Assembly: GCA_029213265.1 (NCBI GenBank)
Contig: JARGNG010000030.1
Location: 1-44,717, forward strand
Direction of reading: 5' to 3'
Length of the DNA: 44,717 bases
Origin: Verrucomicrobiales bacterium
Lineage (GTDB): Bacteria > Verrucomicrobiota > Verrucomicrobiia > Verrucomicrobiales > DEV007
Below are positions 16,928-25,488 of the stretch, in pieces. The notes under the pieces are model-generated. The model saw only the letters and a program-made list of their open reading frames with translations. It did not search any database and was not told the DNA's origin. Position 1 is the stretch's first letter. Each line of letters opens with the position of its first letter. The position numbers were made by a program, and so were the translations under genes.

Positions 16928-18046
16928 ATGGAACTTACAAAAACAGCATTTGGCTCCTGGAGCGGTGGACGGTTTATGCACTTCGGTCAGCGAATGGAGG
17001 AAGACCGCTGGAAAGCGATGGCACGTCAGGCCTATGACGAAGGAATTCGCACCTTTCTGACCTCGGACGTCTACGGAGTCGGCAAAGGCGACGAACTCCT
17101 CGGGGAGGCCCTCGAAGGCGTCGACCGTGATACCTACTGCCTCGTCGCCATGATCGGCCACGACATCTACGACGGGCAGCGCGCCGGTGCGAAGGGCTAC
17201 GCCCGATTTACGAATCCTGACCTGCGCGGCCCCGACGGCTATGCGGAATACCTGCAGCGGGCCACACAGAAGTGCGCGGAACGCTGCCGCACCGATCATT
17301 TTGACATCGTCATGCTGCACAATCCCGATTCGATCGGCTACTCCAGCCCTGACGTCTGGTCTGCGGTTGCCAGCCTGCGCGAAAAGGGGCTCGCTGAAAC
17401 GACCGGAATCGCTCCCGGCCCCGCCAACGGGTTCGCCATCGACATGGCGTATTGCATGGAGAATTTTCACCGGGAAATCGACTCCGCCATGATCATTCTC
17501 AATCCGATGGAGCCCTGGCCGGGACGTTATGTTCTCCCGATCGCGCAGGAATTCGACATCGATATTCTGGCCCGGGTTGTCGACTTCGGCGGAATTTTTC
17601 ACGACGACGTCAAGCCCGGCCATTTTTTCAAGGACGGCGATCACCGCACCTACCGCCCTGAAGGATGGATCGAGCACGGCAACGAGAAGCTGGAAAAAAT
17701 GCGTCCGATCGCCGGGAAATACGGCATCACCATGCTCCAGCTTGCCTGTGTCTGGGATCTGAGCCAGGATCCGGTGAAATCAGTCGGGCCGACCTTCATC
17801 CAGGAAGCCGGCGACGACGCCCGCCCCGTGGAGGAAAAGATCTCTGAATTCGCAGCCCTGCCCGACGTTACCCTCACGAACGAAGAAATCGAAACGATTC
17901 GCGAAATCGGGAACAACGAGGGCTGCATGCCACTCAAAGGAGCGAGCACCCGCTACGAAGGGCTCGATCCTCAGCCTGATCATTGGCCGATGCGCCCCGA
18001 GTTGCAGCCATTGGCTGACAAGTGGGGCTTGAACCCGGCCTGGTAA
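16928..18046 (+). CDS. Aldo/keto reductase-like protein lacking the catalytic Lys
   Basis: 372 residues with an AKR-type TIM barrel. FLTSDVYGVGKGDELLGEAL (about 43-62) supplies the Asp47 and Tyr49 of the usual tetrad and HFDIVMLHNPD supplies His131. The strand that normally reads ATK reads CLVAMIGHD, with Met75 where Lys is expected, so NADPH-dependent reduction may be impaired or altered. The C-terminal part (ITMLQLACVWDLSQDPVKSVGPTF) is also AKR-like, followed by an 80-residue extension ending in KWGLNPAW. ATG 16928 is used because the longer reading adds an unrelated stretch overlapping the divergent gspF promoter region. Substrate unknown. Confidence 0.8.
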   Translation: MELTKTAFGSWSGGRFMHFGQRMEEDRWKAMARQAYDEGIRTFLTSDVYGVGKGDELLGEALEGVDRDTYCLVAMIGHDIYDGQRAGAKGYARFTNPDLRGPDGYAEYLQRATQKCAERCRTDHFDIVMLHNPDSIGYSSPDVWSAVASLREKGLAETTGIAPGPANGFAIDMAYCMENFHREIDSAMIILNPMEPWPGRYVLPIAQEFDIDILARVVDFGGIFHDDVKPGHFFKDGDHRTYRPEGWIEHGNEKLEKMRPIAGKYGITMLQLACVWDLSQDPVKSVGPTFIQEAGDDARPVEEKISEFAALPDVTLTNEEIETIREIGNNEGCMPLKGASTRYEGLDPQPDHWPMRPELQPLADKWGLNPAW

Positions 18047-18065
18047 GGAAAAAGGAGGCTCGGAA

Positions 18066-18086
18066 AAGGCGGATCGTTTCCGCCTT
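18066..18086 (-). terminator. Terminator-like hairpin after the DUF6428-type gene
   Basis: AAGGCGGA/TCCGCCTT, an 8-bp stem with a 5-base loop, followed on the minus strand by TTCC. It lies between convergent genes and may also act for the plus-strand reductase. Confidence 0.5.
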
Positions 18087-18137
18087 CGGCGACCGTAGCT
18101 GAACCGGAAGCGGTTCCGCTGCGAGGGTTTGTTTTTC

Positions 18138-18590
18138 CTAGCAGCAACTCGACCCCACCGAGCAGCAATCCTCTTCATCAATCCCGCAGACATCTTTGGC
18201 GAGGCAGTCGGTATGGCGGGTCGAGAGAACGATCACGACGGCGTCATCTGAAATTTCGAGGGACTCCGTTGGGAAGTGAGACACCCAGGGATGCTCGTAT
18301 TCGATTTCCACCGGAAGCGAATCGGTCGGAATGACCGGCTTTCCGTGATCGAGAATCTGGAGAAACTTATCTACATTGACCCGGTGATCGACGTCGTTGG
18401 CGACCCAGACCTGGAGGAGACATTTTCCCTCGACCCGGACCGTTCCCCCGCAGTCGATGAATTCCTTCCGTGAAAATCCGATCTCGGTAATGTGGAAATG
18501 AGGCGGGATCGCCTCGCTGTCCGGCAGGCGGAAGGTGAGAGCTTTTCCTTTGTGGTCGGCGAGAGCATCTTTGAGTTCGGTAATCGTCAT
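18138..18590 (-). CDS. DUF6428-type protein with Cys-rich C-terminal tail
   Basis: 150 residues, soluble, no signal. IPPHFHITEIGFSRKEFIDCGGT, LQVWVANDVDHRVNVDKFL and RHTDCLAKDVCGI match a family I know as DUF6428, often found beside ArsR and arsenic-resistance genes in Bacteroidota. The first two thirds fold as a small alpha/beta domain with a conserved HFH and DCGGT. The last 15 residues are DEEDCCSVGSSCC: two CC pairs, a thiol-rich tail that could bind a soft metal or arsenite. Here no ars gene is adjacent. Function of the family is not established; a metal- or metalloid-binding role is inference from the cysteines. Confidence 0.72.
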   Translation of the reverse strand: MTITELKDALADHKGKALTFRLPDSEAIPPHFHITEIGFSRKEFIDCGGTVRVEGKCLLQVWVANDVDHRVNVDKFLQILDHGKPVIPTDSLPVEIEYEHPWVSHFPTESLEISDDAVVIVLSTRHTDCLAKDVCGIDEEDCCSVGSSCC

Positions 18591-18662
18591 GCCGCAATCT
18601 ATTCCCCGAGTTCCCTAAGGTGCAATTGGTGATTTCGCGGCGAAACTGTTGCAAAAGAAAGA

Positions 18663-18691
18663 CGCGACGTTCCCCGCGGGGGAACGTCGCG
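18663..18691 (-). terminator. Strong 13-bp hairpin after the beta-oxidation operon
   Basis: CGCGACGTTCCCC (18663-18675) pairs perfectly with GGGGAACGTCGCG (18679-18691) around a 3-base loop. On the minus strand it is followed by a T-rich stretch (TCTTTCTTTT), fitting a terminator 15 bases after the acyl-CoA dehydrogenase stop. Its perfect symmetry also fits a dispersed palindromic element. Confidence 0.7.
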
Positions 18692-18705
18692 CTCCAACCA
18701 CAACA

Positions 18706-20574
18706 TCATTCAATCATCCGTTTCGCGATCCGATAGCCCCCGGCATCCGCGTTGGAACGCAGATCGTGGAACAGCTTTTCGACCGTGCCGCGAGAGGTTT
18801 TGCAGAAGTATCGCACCGTCTCGACGAGATCCTCACGATCTCCTTTGCCGCTTTCCATGAGGTGGCCGGCGTATCCCATCGCGGCCGTCATCGCGAAGAG
18901 TTCGGCGCCGATTTCGACAAAGCGTCCCAGCTGAACCTGCTTCTTCTCCAGTTTGGGACCGTTCCAGATCATCGCGTGAAAGAGCTTTCGTGCGAGCTTG
19001 CGGCTCAAGGTGCGGACCTTTCTCGCCTCACTGGAAAACTCCGGAAGGACTTGGCCCGTCTTGAACGGGTTGGGCATCCAGAGCATCGGGTACCAGCGAC
19101 CGTAGAACCAGGCTGAGCGAACCGCGGCTGTGATGCGGTCCTTCATCGGCAGAGTGGTATTGAGAACCGGCCCCCCCATTTTCAAATGCGGATCCAGTGC
19201 TTCGCGGGCGATGAGGAGCCGCATGATCTCACTCGATCCTTCGAAGATCGTATTGATCCGGCTGTCGCGTAGAAACCGCTCCACCGGAACGGGTTCTTCC
19301 CCGCGTCCGGCGAGGGAGTCGGCGGTTTCATAACCGCGACCGCCGCGGATCTGCATCGTGTCGTTGACGATGTCCCAGCCTTTCTCCGTTCCCCACATCT
19401 TGGCGAAAGCCGCCTCGATGCGGATATCGGATTTCTTGTCCCGGTCGACTAGCAGAGAAACATAACGAACCATCGCCTCAATCGCGAAGGTATCCGCTTT
19501 CATCTTGGCCAGCTTCTGGGCGATGGCGTCGTGACGACCCACCGGGGCTCCCCACTGAACCCGTCGACCGGCCCATTTGGTGGACCACTCAAGGCAGCGG
19601 TTTGCCATTCCCACACAGGCAGCAGGCAGAGTGATCCGCCCCGTATTGAGTGTGGTAAGGGCTACCTTCAGTCCGCGTCCCTCCTCGAGAATCAGGTTCT
19701 CTTTCGGAATGCGGACATCCGTGAACTTCACCACGCCGTTGTAGAGGGCCCGCAGTCCCATGAAGCGACAGCGATAAGTGACCTCCACTCCGGGCGTATC
19801 CATCTCGACGAGAAACGCGCTGATTTTCGGGCGTTCGGGATCGCTGCCCTTCATTCGAGCCATCACGACAATGACTCCGGCTTTGACCCCGTTGGTGCAC
19901 CAGAGTTTCTCCCCGTTGATGACGTACTCGTCCGTCTTTTCGTCAAGAGCAGCGGAGGTTTCCATCTTGGCAGGATCCGAACCGACATTCGGCTCGGTCA
20001 GGGCGAAGGCGGAGATCTCACCGCCGGCACAACGCGGCAGGAACTTCTTCTTCTGCTCTTCGGTTCCGAACACAATGAGAGGCTGCGGCACTCCGATGGA
20101 CTGGTGCGCGGAGAGAAGTGCGGTCAGGTTGCCGCAATATTTCCCGAGCAGCATGGCGGCGCGCGAGTAGTTCGTTTGAGACAACCCGAGCCCGCCATAT
20201 TCGCGGGGGATTTTGATTCCGAAGGCTCCGAGTTCGGCAAGGCCTTCGATCACTGCGTCCGGGATCTCCCCGGTCCGATCGATTTCATCGGGGTCTGCGT
20301 TTTCCTCGAGAAATCGCTCGAGACGGGCCAGAAAGGCGTCTCCCTGATCCTCATCCTCGACGGACTGCGCCGGGAAGGGGAAGAGATTGTCGAAGGCGGG
20401 GCGCCCCAGGAAGAGGGAGCTTCCGAAGCTGGCGGTAGGACCGGCTTCGACCCGGGCCGCTTCGGCGAGCTCCAGTGCGGCGCGCTCCTCCGGAGACATC
20501 TTCGAAGTATCGATGACGTTCGGATTGTCGCCCTTGTCGCGATCTGGTTTTTTGGATTCAAAAGTGGTTTTCAT
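18706..20574 (-). CDS. Acyl-CoA dehydrogenase with C-terminal extension
   Basis: 622 residues, longer than the usual 380-400. FAD enzyme introducing the alpha-beta double bond in acyl-CoA. The core runs from about 75 to 450: IPREYGGLGLSQTNYSRAAM, ISAFALTEPNVGSDPAKMET for flavin and substrate, GEKLWCTNG, QIRGGRGYE, and IFEGSSEIMRLLIARE, where the Glu after Phe is the expected catalytic base. The last 160 residues are helical and resemble the C-terminal domain of very-long-chain acyl-CoA dehydrogenases. ATG 20574 has AAAGGA 8-9 bases upstream. Final gene of the five-gene operon, 19 bases after the FadB-type gene. The extra domain suggests long-chain substrates. Confidence 0.92.
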   Translation of the reverse strand: MKTTFESKKPDRDKGDNPNVIDTSKMSPEERAALELAEAARVEAGPTASFGSSLFLGRPAFDNLFPFPAQSVEDEDQGDAFLARLERFLEENADPDEIDRTGEIPDAVIEGLAELGAFGIKIPREYGGLGLSQTNYSRAAMLLGKYCGNLTALLSAHQSIGVPQPLIVFGTEEQKKKFLPRCAGGEISAFALTEPNVGSDPAKMETSAALDEKTDEYVINGEKLWCTNGVKAGVIVVMARMKGSDPERPKISAFLVEMDTPGVEVTYRCRFMGLRALYNGVVKFTDVRIPKENLILEEGRGLKVALTTLNTGRITLPAACVGMANRCLEWSTKWAGRRVQWGAPVGRHDAIAQKLAKMKADTFAIEAMVRYVSLLVDRDKKSDIRIEAAFAKMWGTEKGWDIVNDTMQIRGGRGYETADSLAGRGEEPVPVERFLRDSRINTIFEGSSEIMRLLIAREALDPHLKMGGPVLNTTLPMKDRITAAVRSAWFYGRWYPMLWMPNPFKTGQVLPEFSSEARKVRTLSRKLARKLFHAMIWNGPKLEKKQVQLGRFVEIGAELFAMTAAMGYAGHLMESGKGDREDLVETVRYFCKTSRGTVEKLFHDLRSNADAGGYRIAKRMIE

Positions 20575-20593
20575 AGTCGTTGTCCTTTCTGTG

Positions 20594-22681
20594 TTAGATC
20601 GTGAAGTGATCAGTTTTCGAGTTGCCAGGTGGGGGTGAATTTCTATCGTCCTTCCAGGCGAGCGGGCCGCCGCGAAACGGGGCAAACCCGGTTCCCAGGA
20701 CCATCGCGAGATCAATGTCTTCCGCGTCGCGGGCTATGCCTTCTGCGAGGCACCCCTCTGATTCCTTCACCATGAGGCCGGCCAGATGGTCTGCGAGTTG
20801 CTCCCGGGAGAGGCCGCCGTAGACGGTGTCTTTTGCCGATTCCCCGATCGCTTTCCCATTTTCATAGCGGTAGAACCCCCGCCCGGATTTGCGACCGAAG
20901 TGTTCCTCCTTCGTAAGTTCGTGAATGCACTCCGGCAGCTCAAAACGATCGCCGAAGGCTTCGCGCATCGTGACGGCGACATGCCCTGCGACGTCGAGGC
21001 CGACTTCATCGAGGAGCCGAAGGGGGCCCATCGGCATCCCGAAATCCAGCATCGCCTCGTCGATGAAAGCGGGATCGTATTCCCGGTCGACGAGGTGCCC
21101 GGCTTCTATCAGGTAGGGCATCAGGATCCGGTTCACGAGGAATCCGGGGGAGTCCTTCACCACGACGGGGAGTTTTCCAATCTCCCGCACAAAGGCGAGG
21201 ACCCGTTCAATCACCTCGGGAGAGGTGTGATCGGTGATCACCACTTCGACGAGTTTCATCCGGCTGACCGGATTGAAGAAGTGAAGACCGACGATGCGCT
21301 CCGGATGGGTGATTCCGTCCGCGGTGCAGAGTTCCGAAATCGGAAGTGCTGAGGTATTCGTCGCGAGAATGGTATTGTCGCCGGAACGCTTGCAGAGATC
21401 AGCGAAAATTTTCTTTTTCACCTCCAAATCCTCCACCGCTGCTTCGATCACGAGATCGCAACGCTGTAAGGAAACAGGTTCCGCAGAAGGGTGGATCAGA
21501 TCCATTCGCAGCATTGCCTCGTGCCTGGTCAGGATGCGTTTCTTCACGGCCGAGCCGAAGAGTTTCCGGACCAACTCCATCCCTGCGGCGACGCGGGTGC
21601 GATCAATGTCGCGAAGGATTACCGGAACTTCTCTCGAGCTGAGCCACTGCGTAATTCCCGCTCCCATGACACCTGCACCAATGACGGCGGTCCGCTCGAT
21701 CGGATCGAGATCAGCCAGCTGGATCGAGGGGGTGTAACGCAGCTTTTTGGCCCGCTCCTGGAGCCGAAAGAGTCTCATCAAATTCCTGGTTTCGGAAGTC
21801 CCGGAGAGGCGAAGAAGGGCGTCCTTCTCGCGCTCCAGAGACTTGGCGATCGATCCACTCGCGCCCCGGCAAACGACTTCGATGGCTTCTAAAAGCGCGG
21901 GATAGTTGCTCCGGGATTTTTCGAGAACGCGACGCCTCGTGAAAAATCGAATGCCTGTCGCGGAAACGAAATTGTTCGTGGCAAAGTGCCTTTTCCTCGA
22001 GACTGGACTGCGACGCAGCAGCTTTGCGCTGGCTTCGAGAAGACGCTCCGCAGGAACGACTGCATCGACGATTCCAAGGTTCTTCGCATGACTTGCCGCG
22101 TAGCTTTTGCCGCTGAGGATCGCATTCAGAGCTTTTGGCAATCCGATCAGGCGCGGGAGCCGGGTCGAGCCACCCCAGGCGGGGAGAATACCGAGCATCG
22201 TTTCGGGCAAACCCAGTTTCGTGGAGCGGTCGTTGCTGGCGATCCGAAGGTCACAGGCGAGAGCCAGTTCCAGACCTCCTCCGACGCAGGCCCCGTGAAT
22301 GGCTGCTGCCGTTGGCATTGGAAGATCGGCGATCCGCCGAAACGCATCCTGTCCTTTCACGATGAGGTGTTCAAGGCGTTCTTGGTTGGCGTCCGCGAGG
22401 GAGTCCAAATCCGCGCCGGCGATGAAGATCGACGGCTTGCTGCTGACGAAAACGAGCCCGCCGGGCTTGAGGCATTCCACGGCACTGATTGCGAGATGCA
22501 GTTCGTCCAGGGTCGCCTCGTCGAACACGTTGGCTGATTTGTCAGGGTGAGCAAAAGTGATCACGGCAAGATTTTCCGGAGTCACGTCGAGGTGAAGTCG
22601 ACGGTTTTTCCCGGCTTCGGCTTTTTGTCCGCCTCTCCGTGACGGGGCGGATACTTGGTCTCTGAGGAGGGTGTCTTTCAT
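20594..22681 (-). CDS. Bifunctional enoyl-CoA hydratase / 3-hydroxyacyl-CoA dehydrogenase (FadB/FadJ type)
   Basis: 695 residues. The N-terminal crotonase domain (about 25-230) has FIAGADLDSLA and GGGLELALACDLRIAS, which form the oxyanion hole, and LGLPETMLGILPAWGG with the catalytic Glu region. A linker leads to the NAD-binding dehydrogenase domain: AVIGAGVMGAGITQWL (about 335), ATNTSALPI, GLHFFNPVSRMKLVEVV with the catalytic His, and KDSPGFLVNRIL. It hydrates enoyl-CoA and oxidises 3-hydroxyacyl-CoA. ATG 22681 lies 13 bases after the thiolase stop; a longer reading would overlap the thiolase end. It pairs with the adjacent thiolase as the alpha and beta parts of the trifunctional system. 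Confidence 0.95.
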   Translation of the reverse strand: MKDTLLRDQVSAPSRRGGQKAEAGKNRRLHLDVTPENLAVITFAHPDKSANVFDEATLDELHLAISAVECLKPGGLVFVSSKPSIFIAGADLDSLADANQERLEHLIVKGQDAFRRIADLPMPTAAAIHGACVGGGLELALACDLRIASNDRSTKLGLPETMLGILPAWGGSTRLPRLIGLPKALNAILSGKSYAASHAKNLGIVDAVVPAERLLEASAKLLRRSPVSRKRHFATNNFVSATGIRFFTRRRVLEKSRSNYPALLEAIEVVCRGASGSIAKSLEREKDALLRLSGTSETRNLMRLFRLQERAKKLRYTPSIQLADLDPIERTAVIGAGVMGAGITQWLSSREVPVILRDIDRTRVAAGMELVRKLFGSAVKKRILTRHEAMLRMDLIHPSAEPVSLQRCDLVIEAAVEDLEVKKKIFADLCKRSGDNTILATNTSALPISELCTADGITHPERIVGLHFFNPVSRMKLVEVVITDHTSPEVIERVLAFVREIGKLPVVVKDSPGFLVNRILMPYLIEAGHLVDREYDPAFIDEAMLDFGMPMGPLRLLDEVGLDVAGHVAVTMREAFGDRFELPECIHELTKEEHFGRKSGRGFYRYENGKAIGESAKDTVYGGLSREQLADHLAGLMVKESEGCLAEGIARDAEDIDLAMVLGTGFAPFRGGPLAWKDDRNSPPPGNSKTDHFTI

Positions 22682-22694
22682 GGTCTTAATTGTG

Positions 22695-23969
22695 TTAGAG
22701 GGTTTCGAGCCAGGCGGCTCCGCCCTGACCTCCTCCAATGCAGAGGCTGATCAGTCCGCGCTTCGCGTTCCGGCGTTTGAGTTCGAGTAAGGTGGTAAGG
22801 ATGAGGCGGGCTCCGGTCGCTCCCACGGGATGGCCGAGGGCAATGGCGCCGCCGTTCGGGTTGAGTCGGTCTTTCGGGAGGGAAAGACCGGAAAAATCGG
22901 GCGTGCGGAGCAGCTTTTCGACAGCGAGGACCTGAGCGGCGAAAGCTTCGTTCACTTCCACCACGTCAGCGTCCTCCGGACGGAGTCCGGTCCGTTCGTG
23001 CAGGTCTCGAATCGCGAAGGCAGGGCCGAGTCCCATGCGCTTGGGATCGCAGCCGGTGTAGGCGTAGTCGATAAGTCGCCCGAGCGGAGTCAGGCCCAGC
23101 TTTTCCGCCTTCGATTCCGTCATTACGAGAAGCGCAACTGCTCCATCGGTGATCTGGGAACTGTTTCCCGCCGTGACGGTTCCGGTTCCTTTTTCAAATA
23201 CGGGCCCGAGTTTTGCCAGCGCTTCCATGGACTGGCCTTCGCGGATGCCGTTGTCGCGGTCGGAGAATTTTCCGCCGGACAGATACACCGGGCAGATCTC
23301 CTCCGCCATTTTCTCCCGGGCAGTCGTCGCCTTTCGGTGAGAGTCGAGGGCAAACTTGTCCTGTTCCTCCCGCGAGATATCAAACTCCCTGGCCAGTAGT
23401 TCGGCCGTTTCCCCCATGTTCATGCCCGAGACGGGATCGGTCAGACCCAGTTTCAGTCCGATGACAGGGGCAAAGTCGGAGGGGCGAAAGTTCAGGACCG
23501 CAGCCGCTCTGCCGCCCGCAGATCTCCTCCGCGAAACCGCGGAGAATTTCGCGGCTGCGGCCGCTGAAAAGAGCAGCGGGATGTGCGACATATTCTCCGT
23601 TCCGCCAACGGCAAAGATTTCCCCCCGACCGGAAGCAGCCCGCTCCGCCGCGATGGTCAGCGACTCGAGTCCGCTCGCGCAGTTCCGGTGCACCGTCATG
23701 GCGGGGACGGATTTCGGAATCCCGGCCCGAAGGGCAATGACCCGGGCGATGTTCGCGGCGTCGGCAGGCTGCGAGACACATCCGAAGATGGTTTCGTCGA
23801 TCAGCACCGGATCGATTCCGGTGCGAGTCAACAGGGTTGATACTGCGACCCGACCCTGTTCGGTTGCATCGAGACCGGCGAAGTCGCTTCCCATTTTCAG
23901 AAACGGGGTTCGGACGCCGTCGACAATGACGAGTGGGTCTGTTGTTTTGGTTTTGTCAGGAAGGCTCAT
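22695..23969 (-). CDS. Acetyl-CoA acyltransferase (3-ketoacyl-CoA thiolase, FadI/FadA type)
   Basis: 424 residues. Cleaves 3-ketoacyl-CoA with CoA to give acetyl-CoA, the last beta-oxidation step. Acyl-accepting Cys97 is in HRNCASGLES; EVNEAFAAQ, NPNGGAIALGHPVGATGAR with the catalytic His and CIGGGQGGA with the second Cys near the C-terminus complete the active site. The length of about 425 and the sequence character suit the FadI branch. The start overlaps the stop of the upstream CoA-ligase gene by 14 bases, a sign of coupled translation. Confidence 0.95.
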   Translation of the reverse strand: MSLPDKTKTTDPLVIVDGVRTPFLKMGSDFAGLDATEQGRVAVSTLLTRTGIDPVLIDETIFGCVSQPADAANIARVIALRAGIPKSVPAMTVHRNCASGLESLTIAAERAASGRGEIFAVGGTENMSHIPLLFSAAAAAKFSAVSRRRSAGGRAAAVLNFRPSDFAPVIGLKLGLTDPVSGMNMGETAELLAREFDISREEQDKFALDSHRKATTAREKMAEEICPVYLSGGKFSDRDNGIREGQSMEALAKLGPVFEKGTGTVTAGNSSQITDGAVALLVMTESKAEKLGLTPLGRLIDYAYTGCDPKRMGLGPAFAIRDLHERTGLRPEDADVVEVNEAFAAQVLAVEKLLRTPDFSGLSLPKDRLNPNGGAIALGHPVGATGARLILTTLLELKRRNAKRGLISLCIGGGQGGAAWLETL

Positions 23970-25488
23970 GATGAGATACTGTGGTTTCGGAGTTTTGGGG
24001 GATGGGGTCGATTTCGCGCCGGTCGATCACTTTTTCCTCTTTGAGTGCAATGCCGACGCCGTGGCGTTCCCGGAGGTCTTCGGCATCGTGAAATTCGATC
24101 CGGTTGGGACGAATCTCCGTCGCCGCGGAAAAGCGATCGCTGATGGCTTTGGAGAGACGATCTTTGGAGAGACGTCCGGTAGGGGCGACGTGAACGAGGA
24201 TTTCATCGCAATCAAGAGGATCATCGTTGCGTTTGCGAAGCTCGATTTGCCAGGTTCCGACGCCGTCGAGATCGTCGAGCACATGCTCGAGGTCGTTGAA
24301 ATTCACGAGAGTGCCTTTGACCTTGCCGATGTGAAGTCGACGCATGTCACTGACCCGGGAAATTCGTCCGAGCAGTCGGGGCACTTTCCGGCCACAGGCT
24401 GGGCAGGGCTCGTAGGTGATGCCTTCGGAAATAAGGTCCCCGGTCCGGTAGCGCAGGACGACGCTGCCACGGCTGTCGAGCGGGGTGAAAACAATTTCTC
24501 CCGGCTCGCCTTCGCCGACGACTTTTCCGGTGTCGGGATCAATTACCTCGACGATTCCGAGATCAGGATACAGGTGATATCCGGTCGGTTCGTCCTGATC
24601 GCGCGACGGACACTCGGGCCAGGCCATTTTTGCCTCGGTCAAACCGTAGGTCGCCATGATGTCGACTGATCCTGAGCCGAGTTCGGCACAGAGAGTCTTC
24701 AGCTTTCTCCGCAATCCGTCCGGGACTTTTTCGCCTCCGAGAACGATGCGCTGGATGTTGGGACATTCGAGTCCCTCCTCCACCGCAACCTGGAGAACGT
24801 GATAGAGAAAGGTGGGCATTCCGATGAGCGCATCGGGTTTGATTTTGCCTAACAGGCGCACATTTCCCTCCGTTCCCATGACCTTTCCTCCTCCGGTGGA
24901 GAGAGTGAAGGTGTTGTAGCCGAGGCCGGCATAGTGAGCCTGCCAGAAAGCCAGGTGCGGAGCGAAGGGGAAGAGGTTGAAGTGACGAAAGTCGGGACGG
25001 GAATCACAAATTTCCATGAGACGTCGTCCCGTCGTCTCGAGGTGATCGAGATCGTGCTGCGTATAGAGAAACGGAACCGGCTCGGCAGAGCGTCCCGTTG
25101 TGCTCGTCATGAGAATGGGACGATACTCGCTTTCGAAATCCGTTTTTACGCCGGCCCTCCCGCGATAGAGAGCACGGGCGATGGTGGAAGGGCGCCGGGA
25201 AAGGATCTTCTCGTCCGGCACGAGGACAAAGTCGCGGGTGCGCGGCGTCCCGTCGCTTGCCGAAATCAAAGAGGACTTGGAGGAAAAGGGGAGGCGCTCC
25301 AGATTTTCGAGGGACCGGATCGAAGCGGGGTCGATGCCTTCTTTTCGAAAGAGTTCTGAGTAGTAGCCGGAGAATGGAACGACGTGATTCGTCAAATACC
25401 GTCGCAGGGCATGGGCCTGGCAATCGCGCAGTTCTTCCGCGCTCAGGGAATCCCATCGGGTTCTCAGTTTGTGATTGGTCATACGCAT
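23956..25488 (-). CDS. AMP-forming acyl-CoA ligase related to phenylacetate-CoA ligase
   Basis: 510 residues of the adenylate-forming superfamily. MTSTTGRSAEPVPFLYT is the P-loop-like phosphate motif; MATYGLTEAKMAWPEC is the adenylate motif; LRYRTGDLI is the hinge-proximal Asp motif; YEPCPACGRKVPRLLGRISR is the Cys-containing segment seen in PaaK-type ligases. It should activate a carboxylic acid to its CoA thioester. Its place between a lipase and thiolase argues for fatty acids rather than phenylacetate. ATG 25488 has GGAAG 7 bases upstream and overlaps the patatin stop by 10 bases; ATG 25482 would give a 4-base ATGA overlap. Confidence 0.87.
   Translation of the reverse strand: MRMTNHKLRTRWDSLSAEELRDCQAHALRRYLTNHVVPFSGYYSELFRKEGIDPASIRSLENLERLPFSSKSSLISASDGTPRTRDFVLVPDEKILSRRPSTIARALYRGRAGVKTDFESEYRPILMTSTTGRSAEPVPFLYTQHDLDHLETTGRRLMEICDSRPDFRHFNLFPFAPHLAFWQAHYAGLGYNTFTLSTGGGKVMGTEGNVRLLGKIKPDALIGMPTFLYHVLQVAVEEGLECPNIQRIVLGGEKVPDGLRRKLKTLCAELGSGSVDIMATYGLTEAKMAWPECPSRDQDEPTGYHLYPDLGIVEVIDPDTGKVVGEGEPGEIVFTPLDSRGSVVLRYRTGDLISEGITYEPCPACGRKVPRLLGRISRVSDMRRLHIGKVKGTLVNFNDLEHVLDDLDGVGTWQIELRKRNDDPLDCDEILVHVAPTGRLSKDRLSKAISDRFSAATEIRPNRIEFHDAEDLRERHGVGIALKEEKVIDRREIDPIPQNSETTVSHHEPS

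Noticed and set aside
19531..20604. 357-codon plus-strand frame opposite the acyl-CoA dehydrogenase
   Set aside because: Shadow of the dehydrogenase frame in GC-rich DNA; no domain character.
23356..24669. 437-codon plus-strand frame across the thiolase and ligase genes
   Set aside because: Antisense to two well-identified genes, and it spans their junction with no start signal.
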